64,000 bases of DNA from Cryomorphaceae bacterium. GTDB taxonomy: Bacteria; Bacteroidota; Bacteroidia; Flavobacteriales; ECT2AJA-044. The DNA lies in NCBI GenBank assembly GCA_017798125.1, contig CP059070.1, forward strand, positions 1,922,001 to 1,986,000, written 5' to 3'. The number at the start of each line of letters is the position of its first letter. Within the stretch, counting starts at the first letter, position 1. Below the pieces are notes generated by a model that saw only the letters and a program-made list of their open reading frames with translations, ran no database searches and was not told the origin of the DNA. Of the stretch, positions 33,735-43,075 are shown piece after piece. A program made the position numbers and the translations under genes.

Positions 33735-35168
33735 TTATTCGCTCTCAACCTTTTCTTCAACAGGTTCGGTGTAGCCGAAGAGTCTTTTTTCCTTGATGAT
33801 GTTGTCCACATAGGGTGGAATCATCTTTTCCCAACCGGGTTCTCCATTTCGAATCATGCTCAGAACAGCAGGAGAGAAAATCTGTAGGATTTCAGGATCG
33901 AAATGCTCGATATCCTCAATTCTACGATTGTAAAGAAGATACTGATACAAGGGCTTGAGGCGTGGGTGCACCTTCAGATTCTTGCTGTTCAATAGATTTT
34001 CTTCTTTGTTCGGCTGGTATGGATAGAGGAATACCTTTAAATCTCGATTGAAGAGCTTTCCAAAGGCCTCCATGATACCACCGCTGAGATCGCGGTAGTA
34101 GCTTTCGTCGAAAATCTCCAAAAGGTTATTAACCCCCATGATCAAGCCCATGCGGGCCTTGGTGAATCTCGAGAAGTACTCCACCAGTTTGTAGTATTCC
34201 TTGTAGTTCGAGATCAGTACCGTCTGACCCAAGCTACACAGGATGTCTGCTCTATCAATGAAATCCTGTTCATCCAAAGAGCCGTCCATACTCAAGTTGT
34301 GCAAGGTGATCTCGAACAGCACTTGCAATTTGTCCTTTTGTACGCGCTTGGTTTTGACGAAGAGCTTGTAGCCATTCTTGATCATGTCAATGTTCACCTT
34401 GGTCACCGGACGGAATGACCCGCGCAGCGTCAAGATGTTTTTCTTGTACAAAAGATCTGAAGGCTGAATGTTTTTTCCGTCTGGGCCAAAGATAACGGCG
34501 TCTGTCATGCCGTTTTTCACCAGCTGAAGGCTCATCAAACGGTTATCGACCTTCCCAAAGACAGGACCGAGAAAATTGATCATATCAATTTCAATCTGCT
34601 CTCGGCTGAGGTTGTCGTAGAGGGAAAGAAGTAATTTCTTAGGATCTCGGTAGAAGTAGTAGGCACCGTAGATCAGGTTAACACCTAATGTACCAATACT
34701 CTCTTGCTGAGCGCGCGCATTGTTCTCGTGCATCCGAATATGCACTACGATTTCAGAGGGCTCTGTATCGGGTTCTATCTGAAAGCGAATCCCTAGCCAG
34801 CCATGGCCTTTAAACGTCTTTGCAAAGTTGATCGTCGCAATGGTGTCGGAGAAAGCAAAGAAGCGCTTGGTCGGGAACTTTTGGCGGTCCAATCGCTCGA
34901 CCATTAGTCCGTACTCTTGTTTGAGCATCTGGCGCAAACGCGGCTCGGTCACGTACCGATTGTCTGATCCCTTTCCGTAAATAGCGTCTGAAAAGTCCTT
35001 GTCGTATGCGCTCATCGCTTTCGCGATGGTCCCAGAAGCCCCACCAGCTCTAAAGAAATGGCGAACAACTTCCTGTCCCGCTCCAATCTCTGCAAAGGTC
35101 CCGTAGATGTCCGAGTCCAAGTTGATTTGAAGCGCTTTCTGCTTGGTCGGGAGAATGATTCGATCCAT
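33735..35168 (-). CDS. conserved Bacteroidota protein of unknown function
   Basis: A 477-residue soluble protein with no signal peptide. The N-terminus DRIILPTKQKALQINLDSDI and YGTFAEIGAGQEVVRHFFRA is strongly conserved in Flavobacteriia homologues as I recall them. Such homologues are often labelled nicotinate-nucleotide adenylyltransferase in databases, but no nucleotidyltransferase motif such as HxGH is visible, so that name is not supported here. The middle mixes sheet and helix, and the C-terminus is acidic. The gene is single, convergent with the desulfurase gene and divergent from the MBL hydrolase. Confidence 0.72.
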   Translation of the reverse strand: MDRIILPTKQKALQINLDSDIYGTFAEIGAGQEVVRHFFRAGGASGTIAKAMSAYDKDFSDAIYGKGSDNRYVTEPRLRQMLKQEYGLMVERLDRQKFPTKRFFAFSDTIATINFAKTFKGHGWLGIRFQIEPDTEPSEIVVHIRMHENNARAQQESIGTLGVNLIYGAYYFYRDPKKLLLSLYDNLSREQIEIDMINFLGPVFGKVDNRLMSLQLVKNGMTDAVIFGPDGKNIQPSDLLYKKNILTLRGSFRPVTKVNIDMIKNGYKLFVKTKRVQKDKLQVLFEITLHNLSMDGSLDEQDFIDRADILCSLGQTVLISNYKEYYKLVEYFSRFTKARMGLIMGVNNLLEIFDESYYRDLSGGIMEAFGKLFNRDLKVFLYPYQPNKEENLLNSKNLKVHPRLKPLYQYLLYNRRIEDIEHFDPEILQIFSPAVLSMIRNGEPGWEKMIPPYVDNIIKEKRLFGYTEPVEEKVESE

Positions 35169-35188
35169 ATTTGAAGCGTACGTTAAAA

Positions 35189-35196
35189 CAAAGGTA
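35189..35196 (-). promoter_or_regulatory. -7 promoter box for the conserved protein at 35168
   Basis: The minus strand reads TACCTTTG, an exact TAnnTTTG box, 20 bases before the ATG. No clear -33 TTG. Confidence 0.5.
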
Positions 35197-35229
35197 TAAG
35201 ACCCACCCTATAAATCATAAATTACCCCC

Positions 35230-35985
35230 ATGAAAATCACCTTTCTGGGAACTGGCACATCACAAGGAATACCTATGATTGGGTGCGATTGTTCCGTTTG
35301 CCAATCTTCGGACCCGCGCGATAAGAGACTCCGGAGCTCCATTTTGGTGGAGTGGGAGGATTGTACTCTGGTTGTGGATACGGGGCCTGATTTTAGGTTT
35401 CAAATGCTTCGAGCGGGTGTAAAAAAGTTGGATGCCGTGCTGTATACACATGAGCATACGGATCACGTGGCTGGTCTCGACGACGTTCGTGCCTTTAACT
35501 ATTTTCAGAGGACCCCGATGCCTTTATACGCTTCGGACCACACGGAAGCAGACATTCGCGAACGGTTCAGTTATGCCTTTGGAGACTATCCGGGCGTTCC
35601 GGCCATTGAATTCCGACGATTGACCGACTCCGCTTTCACGATCATGGGTCACGATATCCAGCCTATTTCGGTCATGCATCGCGACCTTCAGGTGTACGGG
35701 TTCCGCTTCGGTGGGTTTACTTATGTGACGGATGCCAATGACATCGCGCCGCAGGCGCAGAAGCTGATGGAAGGAAGTAAAGTGCTGGTGTTGAATGCAC
35801 TTAGACGGGAGCCACACTACAGCCATTTTTCATTGAGTGAGGCGCTCGAATGGGTGGAGCGATTGAAGCCTGAGCAGGCGTATTTTACCCATATCAGTCA
35901 TCAGTTGGGCCGGCACGAGGAAGTCTCTCCTGAGCTTCCGGATAACGTGAATTTGGCGTGGGATGGGCTGACGATCAGGCTTTAA
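35230..35985 (+). CDS. MBL-fold metal-dependent hydrolase (PhnP-like)
   Basis: A 251-residue metallo-beta-lactamase-fold phosphodiesterase-like enzyme. The zinc motif is THEHTDHVAGLDD, with further ligands likely in VMHRDL and TDANDI and a C-terminal FTHISHQLGRHEE. The N-terminal IGCDCSVCQS has the Cys pair that binds a structural zinc in PhnP-type proteins. Homologues in Bacteroidota are not linked to phosphonate genes, and none lie here, so the substrate is unknown. Confidence 0.83.
   Translation: MKITFLGTGTSQGIPMIGCDCSVCQSSDPRDKRLRSSILVEWEDCTLVVDTGPDFRFQMLRAGVKKLDAVLYTHEHTDHVAGLDDVRAFNYFQRTPMPLYASDHTEADIRERFSYAFGDYPGVPAIEFRRLTDSAFTIMGHDIQPISVMHRDLQVYGFRFGGFTYVTDANDIAPQAQKLMEGSKVLVLNALRREPHYSHFSLSEALEWVERLKPEQAYFTHISHQLGRHEEVSPELPDNVNLAWDGLTIRL
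35742..35758 (-). repeat. intragenic hairpin repeat, copy 14 (in MBL hydrolase, reverse)
   Basis: The minus strand reads GCGCC-TGC-GGCGC-GATG with perfect arms. The plus-strand gene reads it as DIAPQAQ, the same peptide as copy 15. Confidence 0.6.
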
Positions 35986-36033
35986 GATCCCTGCCAACGT
36001 TAGTGGAAAATCCGACGTATTGAACTATGAGTG

Positions 36034-36056
36034 CTCCGAATAAGTTAACTTCGGAG
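36034..36056 (+). repeat. inverted repeat upstream of the metalloprotease
   Basis: Perfect 7-bp arms CTCCGAA (36034-36040) and TTCGGAG (36050-36056) flank TAAGTTAAC. A TAACTTCG box (36046-36053) overlaps it, so it could be an operator or a 5' hairpin of the protease message, 24 bases before the ATG. Confidence 0.35.
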
Positions 36057-36080
36057 TTCGATAACCCAACATTACACCGA

Positions 36081-39005
36081 ATGAAAAGAAGATCTCTACT
36101 CAGTTGTCTTGCGGCAGCTCTTTTCTCATTGTCCGCTTTTGCGGGGGGTGAACACGACCAAGATGCCTATCGCATCGGATATCAGTACGACAATCAACTC
36201 CCGAGTTTAGCTGTTCAGCAAGCTTTGACCAACGGTCCGGTTTGGCAGAACTTCATTTCCGATCAACCGAACTGGATGGCTCGATTTGACGAGCGCACAG
36301 GGCTTCCTCACCGAGCTTTTGGTACTCCATTTTCTTTAGGAGTAGCTTCAGAGGCGACAGCTAAGTCTTTCTTGACCACCTCTTTTGGAGATTGGCAAAT
36401 TCCGATGAACGAATTGGAATTTTTGACCAAAACAGAAACGGCCGACTACGAGCACCTCATTTTGCAGCAGCGCCATCAAGGTTTGCTGATCAAGAATGCT
36501 CGTGCCGATTTCAAATTCACGAAAGATGGACGACTGGTTCTTTTTGGTCTTGACGTACACCCAAGCATTACTCTTCCTGGAGGAAGCGAACTTTCTCAGG
36601 GAGCTCTTGAGGGCTTTGCTACGGCTGGTCTTCCGAACGTGACGGATGTGGACTTTGAAGACTATTTCATTTATCCTTTCCCTGGTGATGGGGTTTACGA
36701 ATACCACAAGATTGCAGAATTTACGGTCTATTCCCAACAAGACATCCCGGCCATCTACACCACCTACGTGGACGTGAACGACGGAACAGTACTCTACCGC
36801 GAGAATAAGGTGCATACGATGACCAATGACACCACGCACGTGCATGGAGATGTTCGCACCGGACGTGTATGGGAGCCACAGACAAAGGAGCCCTTTGGTA
36901 ATGTTGAAGTGGATATAGATGGAACGACCATTCAAGCGGATGCATTTGGAGACTTTGTTGCAACGCTCAACAACCCATCTAACGTAATCATTAAGCTCCG
37001 TGGAGAGTGGGTATCCGTTCGTATAGATCCGACTATTCTACCTGTTGCAAGTGCAACCCTGAGTGTAACACCTACTTCGGACACCCTTGATATTTCAGAC
37101 CTCTTCACTGTTGAGGCACGTTCTGCTTATTACCACACGGAGTTGGTCCACAACCACATGAAAAGGTTCTTCCCGAATTTTACGGGTTTAGATTTACCCC
37201 TGCCGTGTAATATTGAAATCACACCGCATCAGTGTAATGCGTTCTACGATGGCTCTTCCATCAACTTCTACACGGCCGCAACGAGCTGCTATTCACTAGC
37301 ACAAGTGAAGGATGTAGTTTACCACGAATACGGGCACGGAATTAATGGCCGATTTTATTCGTCCAACGGTGTTTCCTTTTCTAATGGAGGAATGAATGAG
37401 GGGTATGCGGACATATGGGGAATTTCCATAACACAGGACAGCATCTTAGCTCAAGGGATTAATCCAAACGATACCAGTAGCTCTATTCGACGTTACGATC
37501 AGGGTTTGAAGGTTTATCCCGACGACTGGAGTGGTCAAGTGCACAATGATGGAGAGATCATTGCGGGTTCGTTCTGGGACAGCTTCCGATACACGGGCTT
37601 GGACATGGACTCCATCACGTATATCTGGTCTCAAGGATGGTTCGGTTTGCCCATGCAGCCACACACGTTGAGCGGAACAGGGCAGTTGTACTACGACGTT
37701 CTTCTGGAAACTCTAGCGGCTGATGACGTAGTTGCGAATGGAGGAGATAACGACATCACCAACGGAACGCCAAATGGATTGGGAATTACCCGCGGATTCA
37801 ACGATCACGGAATAACCTTAATGGGTATCATTGATCTCACACACGCTCCAGTAGCCAGTGCAGCCATCAATCAATCCATCACGCTTTCTGCTGCGGTGAA
37901 CGTGCAATTCAACCAGTATTTCGGTGGGGTTACCGCTCATTACCAAATCGATCGAAACGGTGCGTGGAATACGGTTCCAATGACCAATACCTCAGGGATT
38001 AACTACGAGGGGCAGATTCCTGCACAACCTTCGGGTACCATCATTGATTACTACGTGACCTTGGATGACGTCAACGGCCTTTCCGCCATTGAGACACCAT
38101 CAAAGGCGAGTAATTCAGACCCTGAACAACGTAACTTGTCCTATAATATCCTGGTGGGCTACAACCAAATGCACATAGAGGACTTTGACTTCAATCAAGG
38201 TAACTGGACGGAAGGTCTGGCTTCAGACGGTGCTACAACGGGTATGTGGACTATTGATGTGCCCGATCCAACCTATGCGGGAAATGATCCATCGGCCGGA
38301 GAAGTGCAGCCAGGATCTCAAAATACCCCTGGAGGCTTTATTTGTGCAGTGACTGGAAACAGCGGAGGTGGAATTTTCACCCAAGATGATGTTGATGGGG
38401 GAGAGACGACGTTGATTTCTCCCGAACTTGATTTGACGGGATATACAGATCCTCTGATTTCCTACTACCGTTGGTTCTCCAACAATACGGGAAGCAACCC
38501 GGGAACGGATCCTTGGATTGTGTACATGTCTAATGATGGAGGCGCCACTTGGACGGAAATTGAGAATACACGTGCTTGGGATCAAAGTTGGAGACGTGCG
38601 GTACACCGCGTTTCTGATTTCATGACGCCAACAGGCACCGTAAGTATTCGTTTCGTGGCTTCAGACTTTGATCCAGGAGCGGTAGTTGAAGCGGCTATCG
38701 ACGATTTAGAGGTATGGGAATCATCCAGCATTGGTTTGGAAGAATCAGAGGTGAGTGCCTTGAGCATTTACCCGAACCCAGTGGCCCAAGAATTGACCTT
38801 GGATTTTGACTTGCACAACAATCAAGAATTGACGGCTCAAGTTGTGGACATCACCGGCCGTGTACTTATTCAAGAAGAGCTCGGGGCCTATGATTCTGGG
38901 AATCACAAGGTTCGCTTGAACGTGCAGGGATTGGCTCGCGGTACGTACCAATTGGTACTCAGCGCCAGCGGCACGGTTCAAACCAAGACGTTTGTCAAGC
39001 AATAA
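36081..39005 (+). CDS. fungalysin-like (M36/M4-type) secreted metalloprotease with T9SS sorting domain
   Basis: A 974-residue extracellular protease. A signal peptide (about 1-21) is followed by a propeptide-like region (about 50-240) and the catalytic domain. Zinc ligands His415 and His419 with Glu416 lie in DVVYHEYGHGING, and the third ligand Glu440 lies in GGMNEGYADIWG, as in gluzincins of the fungalysin group. Beta-sandwich domains follow, and the last 80 residues (LSIYPNPVAQELTLDF ... GTYQLVLSASGTVQTKTFVKQ) are a type A T9SS C-terminal sorting domain. It should degrade environmental protein, complementing the periplasmic S46 peptidase. The start is the signal peptide Met at 36081. Confidence 0.88.
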   Translation: MKRRSLLSCLAAALFSLSAFAGGEHDQDAYRIGYQYDNQLPSLAVQQALTNGPVWQNFISDQPNWMARFDERTGLPHRAFGTPFSLGVASEATAKSFLTTSFGDWQIPMNELEFLTKTETADYEHLILQQRHQGLLIKNARADFKFTKDGRLVLFGLDVHPSITLPGGSELSQGALEGFATAGLPNVTDVDFEDYFIYPFPGDGVYEYHKIAEFTVYSQQDIPAIYTTYVDVNDGTVLYRENKVHTMTNDTTHVHGDVRTGRVWEPQTKEPFGNVEVDIDGTTIQADAFGDFVATLNNPSNVIIKLRGEWVSVRIDPTILPVASATLSVTPTSDTLDISDLFTVEARSAYYHTELVHNHMKRFFPNFTGLDLPLPCNIEITPHQCNAFYDGSSINFYTAATSCYSLAQVKDVVYHEYGHGINGRFYSSNGVSFSNGGMNEGYADIWGISITQDSILAQGINPNDTSSSIRRYDQGLKVYPDDWSGQVHNDGEIIAGSFWDSFRYTGLDMDSITYIWSQGWFGLPMQPHTLSGTGQLYYDVLLETLAADDVVANGGDNDITNGTPNGLGITRGFNDHGITLMGIIDLTHAPVASAAINQSITLSAAVNVQFNQYFGGVTAHYQIDRNGAWNTVPMTNTSGINYEGQIPAQPSGTIIDYYVTLDDVNGLSAIETPSKASNSDPEQRNLSYNILVGYNQMHIEDFDFNQGNWTEGLASDGATTGMWTIDVPDPTYAGNDPSAGEVQPGSQNTPGGFICAVTGNSGGGIFTQDDVDGGETTLISPELDLTGYTDPLISYYRWFSNNTGSNPGTDPWIVYMSNDGGATWTEIENTRAWDQSWRRAVHRVSDFMTPTGTVSIRFVASDFDPGAVVEAAIDDLEVWESSSIGLEESEVSALSIYPNPVAQELTLDFDLHNNQELTAQVVDITGRVLIQEELGAYDSGNHKVRLNVQGLARGTYQLVLSASGTVQTKTFVKQ

Positions 39006-40262
39006 TTAAAAGAATACGGAGTGCTTCCCGCGAAGCACGCCAATCGCTTTTCCAGAGAACTCCCTGCCCAACAGCGGGGAGTTTTTTGATTTAGAAGCCA
39101 CCTCACTTTCGGTGAAGTTCCATTTGGCCTTAGGGTCGAAGAGGGTGTAGTTCACCTCAGCATCGACGTCGATGGTCGGCGCATCCAGGCCAAGAACCTG
39201 TCTCGGTTGAATTCCTAGAAGGCGGACGCAGTCTTCGTCCGAGAATTCACGGCGAAGAAGTGAATAGGCGGTTTGTAAGCCAATCATTCCAAAGCTCGCG
39301 AGGTCAAATTCACATTTTTTAGTCTCAATGTCTTGAGGCTTGTGATTCGTGGTTACGGCATCTATGGTGCCGTCTTTCAATCCGGCAATCAAGGCTTTGC
39401 GATCGACCTCCTCCCGCAGTGGAGGTAGAATTTTCCAGCGCGTATCATAATCGCGCAGCTCACCATCTGTAAAGGCGATATGAGCGACGGATACGTCGGC
39501 GGTCACATTTAAGCCCTTGGCTTTTGCGCGTCGAATCAATTCAACGCTCTTGGCCGTTGAAATCGTGCGTATGTGAAGACGTCCTCCGGTGTATTCCGCA
39601 AGGTCGAGGTCTCTCTGAACTATAATCTCTTCCGCCATTTTGGGCATACCTTTCAAGCCCAGGTAGGTGCTTTCCGGCCCTTCATTCATGACCCCCTTTC
39701 CACAGATGTTTGGTTCGTGTGGAAAACTCATGACTAGCCCGTTAAAATCGCGGGTATAGAGCAGACCCAGTTTGATGAGGTTCGGATTCGTCACGGCGCG
39801 ATAATCGTCGCTGAACGCAACCGCTCCGCTTTGGTGCATGTCGAAGAGTTCGGCCATTTGCTCCCCAGCGGCGTGAACCGTCAAAGAACCCTTAGGTAAG
39901 AGTTCAACGACCGTATCCCCTGAACGGCGTGTGAAGTATTCGACTCCCGCTTTGTTGTCGACCACAGGCGAAGTCAAAGGACTCAAGCAAACTCCAGTAA
40001 ACCCGCCGCGTGCCGCCGCTTCAGCTCCGGTACTCAGGTCTTCTCGCCATTCTGTGCCCGGTTCGGCAAAGTCCGCTTGAAGATCCAGCCATCCAGGGGA
40101 AAGGCATTTCCCAGCACCGTCAATTTCTTTGAATCCGCTTGAAAGAGAAAGCTTGCCTCCAATGGCGCTAACGCGACCATTTTTTAATTCCACGTCCACG
40201 GTTTTTCCGTTCCAGGGCGATTGCGGGTCGATGACCTGCACAGAGCGTAGCAGTAATTTCAT
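39006..40262 (-). CDS. dihydroorotase homologue, predicted catalytically inactive
   Basis: A 418-residue amidohydrolase fold protein of the dihydroorotase (PyrC/PyrX) family. The metal motif, normally DxHxHxREPG, reads DLQADFAEPG here: both His ligands are replaced (Gln62, Asp64) and the substrate Arg is Ala66. The usual TDHAPH motif reads TNHKPQ, so the catalytic Asp is also lost. Inactive homologues are known to support aspartate transcarbamylase in other bacteria; a similar role is inference, and no pyrB adjoins. The ATG at 40262 shares one base with the BatA-like stop (TGATG). Confidence 0.85.
   Translation of the reverse strand: MKLLLRSVQVIDPQSPWNGKTVDVELKNGRVSAIGGKLSLSSGFKEIDGAGKCLSPGWLDLQADFAEPGTEWREDLSTGAEAAARGGFTGVCLSPLTSPVVDNKAGVEYFTRRSGDTVVELLPKGSLTVHAAGEQMAELFDMHQSGAVAFSDDYRAVTNPNLIKLGLLYTRDFNGLVMSFPHEPNICGKGVMNEGPESTYLGLKGMPKMAEEIIVQRDLDLAEYTGGRLHIRTISTAKSVELIRRAKAKGLNVTADVSVAHIAFTDGELRDYDTRWKILPPLREEVDRKALIAGLKDGTIDAVTTNHKPQDIETKKCEFDLASFGMIGLQTAYSLLRREFSDEDCVRLLGIQPRQVLGLDAPTIDVDAEVNYTLFDPKAKWNFTESEVASKSKNSPLLGREFSGKAIGVLRGKHSVFF
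39058..39087 (+). terminator. intrinsic terminator of the metalloprotease gene, inside the convergent gene
   Basis: A 10-bp stem (39058-39067 with 39074-39083, one G-U pair) with a 6-base loop runs into a T stretch (39082-39087), 53 bases after the protease stop. It lies wholly inside the 3' part of the dihydroorotase-like coding sequence on the other strand. Confidence 0.7.
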
Positions 40263-42283
40263 CACTTCCAGAATTTAAGGAGCAGTACTTCTATCAGTAC
40301 GAACAACAAAGTTAAGAGAATACACAGTTTCCAAAACGACCTTCCCAGGCTATCTTTTTGCAGCATACCCGCTAGTTGAGAACGTTCACCGACATACTGT
40401 TGGCGGGCATTTTCGGGCCAGTCTAGCGTTGCATTTTCCAATTCTTCGCTGGTCCAAACCGCTGGATCACTCTCGCGACGGTCATAGTTGAAGGCCAAGT
40501 AGGCATAGGTGCTGTCTTTTCTTTTGAGCTGGTACCATCCTGCGTCCTCCACGGATTCAGCCGTTTCCAGCAAAAGTGCTCCACGCTGGATCCGTTGTGC
40601 CGGAATTGCGCTCAGTGCCTCACCTTCAAGCCGGAAAGGATCATCCCCACTCTCGGAGGCATCCGCTACACCTTTGAGCTCAACCAATTCTTCTCGCCCC
40701 AGCGAATAGTAAGGCGCCGGTTCTGGAACACTCAAATAGGCCAAATTGTACAGCGTTGGCGGGAAGAGCGCGTGTCTCGGGAAATTCCCAGAGGCGTTCT
40801 GCAAGTCCGTTACAAAGACGAACAACTGTCCATTCTCTTTCGGCAAACGGTACAAATAGGGAAGCCCGTTCTCCATTTCCATCAGGATTTGCGCCTGCGG
40901 CGCGATAACCGCTGGGCGGTACTCAAAAACCTGAGGGAAATCCATACGCTCGGGCTGAGCCTCAAATACATCCGCAAAGAGTGGATGACGATATTCGATC
41001 TTATTGAGTTTGACGGAATCCTTCATTGCGCCCCCTAATCCTAATTCACCCAACAACTCCAATCCCGAGCTATTCGGTCCTGCGAACAAAGCAACCGTAC
41101 CTCCCGCTTCCATAAAGCGGTTGAGTTCTCCGGCGAGACCTGTTGAAAGATTCTTAGGGTTGTTCAGGACCACGAGATCGTACCGTCCCAAGCGCGCGTA
41201 GTCCACGGCCTGCACCGATACTCGGTCATATTGAAACTCCGATCGCTGAAAGAGCAGGGTCAGTGGGCTGGCTGAATAAACATCTTCATGCAATTCCAAG
41301 ACGGACACCTGCTCCCGAACTTCGTATTGAAAGAAGAACCGATCGTCGAAGGTGATCGGGTAATCTTCTAATTGAACCTCTCCTCGATAAAAACCAGGAC
41401 CTCCATTGAGGTAGCTCAGTACAACTTCTTTGCGCTCTCCAGGCTCAATACTAAAGGTGCTGAGCGCCTTTTGCTGTCCATTGAGCAAGAGGCGTAGAGG
41501 GATGTCCGTTCGAGCTTCTGCGCCTGAAAACCGTACCCAAACGCGCAATACTTCGTTTTGGTCGGGTTGACGCAAGGGCCGGTCGAATGAAACACTGTCG
41601 ATGTATAGATTTTGCTCTATCTCAGGTTCAAAGCGGACCCAGCGAACTGAAAATGCGGAATCGGGTTGCCAAGAGGAGAATTCGTTTCCGTTCCGTTGAA
41701 AATCGCTGAACCAAATAGGTTCAAATACCCCGTCGCGATCCATCTCAGATCGCAAATCAGCTTGACGGCGGTACACTTGCTCTAGAGGGCGAACCTGTGG
41801 ACTCAACTCAATTTGCTCCAACTCATTGACGGCTGCTTCCTGGGTAATCCAGCGCTGATGACGCCCTTCAAAATCATTGGTCAAGATTTGGAAGCGATCG
41901 GTGCTTCCATAGCTTTCCACGACTTCTACGGCCCGCTGTTTCGCCACGTCGAGTAATCGGCCTTCAGAGCTCTGTCCGTCCATGCTGAACGAATTGTCCA
42001 TGTATAGCGAGACAAAGCTTTGTGTTCCGCTGCTTTGGGCCTCATCGGCCCGATAGGGCCCGGCAAAAGCAAAGACTAAAAAGGCTACAGCTAAAAGACG
42101 ACTCAGTAAGACCAAGTAGTGTTTGAGCTGGGATTGTCGCTTGGTCTGTTCTTGAAGTTCACGTAGAAAGCGAACGTTCGTGAAGTACACGGTCTTGAAC
42201 CGACGAAAATTGAAGAGGTGGATGAGCACAGGGATGGCCAGTGCGAAGAGGGCATAGAGAAATTCGGGATGTGCAAATTTCAT
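40262..42283 (-). CDS. BatA-like domain membrane protein
   Basis: A 673-residue inner-membrane protein. The N-terminus FAHPEFLYALFALAIPVLIHLFNFRRFKTVYFTNVRFLRELQEQTKRQ is the aerotolerance (BatA) N-terminal domain with two membrane helices in the first 80 residues. A vWA-like region follows (SLYMDNSFSMDG, with a DxSxS motif), then a large extracytoplasmic part and a final membrane helix (LCILLTLLFVLIEVLLLKFW). Similar proteins in Bacteroidota are envelope proteins of unknown role. The ATG at 42283 was preferred over a TTG three codons upstream. Confidence 0.82.
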   Translation of the reverse strand: MKFAHPEFLYALFALAIPVLIHLFNFRRFKTVYFTNVRFLRELQEQTKRQSQLKHYLVLLSRLLAVAFLVFAFAGPYRADEAQSSGTQSFVSLYMDNSFSMDGQSSEGRLLDVAKQRAVEVVESYGSTDRFQILTNDFEGRHQRWITQEAAVNELEQIELSPQVRPLEQVYRRQADLRSEMDRDGVFEPIWFSDFQRNGNEFSSWQPDSAFSVRWVRFEPEIEQNLYIDSVSFDRPLRQPDQNEVLRVWVRFSGAEARTDIPLRLLLNGQQKALSTFSIEPGERKEVVLSYLNGGPGFYRGEVQLEDYPITFDDRFFFQYEVREQVSVLELHEDVYSASPLTLLFQRSEFQYDRVSVQAVDYARLGRYDLVVLNNPKNLSTGLAGELNRFMEAGGTVALFAGPNSSGLELLGELGLGGAMKDSVKLNKIEYRHPLFADVFEAQPERMDFPQVFEYRPAVIAPQAQILMEMENGLPYLYRLPKENGQLFVFVTDLQNASGNFPRHALFPPTLYNLAYLSVPEPAPYYSLGREELVELKGVADASESGDDPFRLEGEALSAIPAQRIQRGALLLETAESVEDAGWYQLKRKDSTYAYLAFNYDRRESDPAVWTSEELENATLDWPENARQQYVGERSQLAGMLQKDSLGRSFWKLCILLTLLFVLIEVLLLKFWK
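40891..40907 (+). repeat. intragenic hairpin repeat, copy 15 (in BatA-like gene, reverse)
   Basis: GCGCC-TGC-GGCGC-GATA with perfect arms on the plus strand. The minus-strand gene reads it as IAPQAQ. Confidence 0.55.
42043..42060 (-). repeat. intragenic hairpin repeat, copy 16 (in BatA-like gene)
   Basis: The minus strand reads GGCCC-TATC-GGGCC-GATG with perfect arms. Read as PYRADE. Confidence 0.6.
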
Positions 42284-42313
42284 TGGGGGCAAATGTATGA
42301 AAAGCGATTCGCT

Positions 42314-43075
42314 TTAGAAGCCTTCAAATACGCCTAAGCCAAAGAGGGCAAAGTCATATTTCACAGGATCCACAGGATCGAGGCGACGAAGCGATTGGTC
42401 CAGTTCTTGAACGGCCTTCCAGTCGTTTTGTTTTCTGCGAAGTAGACCAAGTTTTCGCGCCACGTTTCCGCTGTGCACGTCCAGAGGACAAGAGAGCTGG
42501 GACGGAGAAATACTGGTCCACAGCCCAAAGTCCACACCCTTAGCACCATCGCGAACCATCCACCTCAAAAACATATTGAGTCTTTTTGCGGCGGATCCTT
42601 TGAAGGGATCACTGACGTGTTTTCGAGTTCGAGGGGGAGGTTGATGCGCAAAAAACGACTCGTGAAAGGAATGAATGCCTCCGGACAAGTCAGAACTTTG
42701 CGGCCGAGCAAAATAGGGTTCTAGACTGCCTTTGGCCGAGTACAACTCCTTGAGTGCGCGAAGGAAATAGTGAAGGTCTTCCGGTTGAAAGGTTCGGTGG
42801 CACCAGTCGGAAAATCGATCGAGGTGCTCTTCCTTATGGTTCATGACAAAATCATAGGGGCTTGAACCCATCAAATCCATGAGTTTTCGAGCGTTGTTGA
42901 TGATGGTTACGCGCTGTCCCCAGGCAATCGTAGCGCTGAGGAACGCAGCAACTTCTACATCCTCCCGTAGGGAGAAGCTATGCGGTATTTGAATGGGGTC
43001 ATCACTCAGGAAGGAGGGATGTTCGTAAGCGGCGACTTTTTCGTCGAGAAAGGCCTTGAGTTCTGCTTTTTTCAT
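42314..43075 (-). CDS. DUF2400 / TIGR02757 family protein
   Basis: A 253-residue soluble protein of a family found in many bacteria and some archaea, without a known biochemical role. Family blocks seen are [30 protein letters not shown] and [22 protein letters not shown], with [17 protein letters not shown], a stretch reminiscent of helix-hairpin-helix DNA glycosylases. The overlap with the upstream LolD-type gene is 4 bases. Confidence 0.82.
   Translation of the reverse strand: MKKAELKAFLDEKVAAYEHPSFLSDDPIQIPHSFSLREDVEVAAFLSATIAWGQRVTIINNARKLMDLMGSSPYDFVMNHKEEHLDRFSDWCHRTFQPEDLHYFLRALKELYSAKGSLEPYFARPQSSDLSGGIHSFHESFFAHQPPPRTRKHVSDPFKGSAAKRLNMFLRWMVRDGAKGVDFGLWTSISPSQLSCPLDVHSGNVARKLGLLRRKQNDWKAVQELDQSLRRLDPVDPVKYDFALFGLGVFEGF
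42958..42974 (-). repeat. intragenic hairpin repeat, copy 17 (in DUF2400 gene)
   Basis: The minus strand reads CTCCC-TAC-GGGAG-GATG. Its arms differ from all other copies yet pair perfectly. Read as SLREDV. Confidence 0.6.

Noticed and set aside
33735-35168. Nicotinate-nucleotide adenylyltransferase as product name
   Set aside because: Homologues often carry that label, but no HxGH or related nucleotidyltransferase motif is visible.
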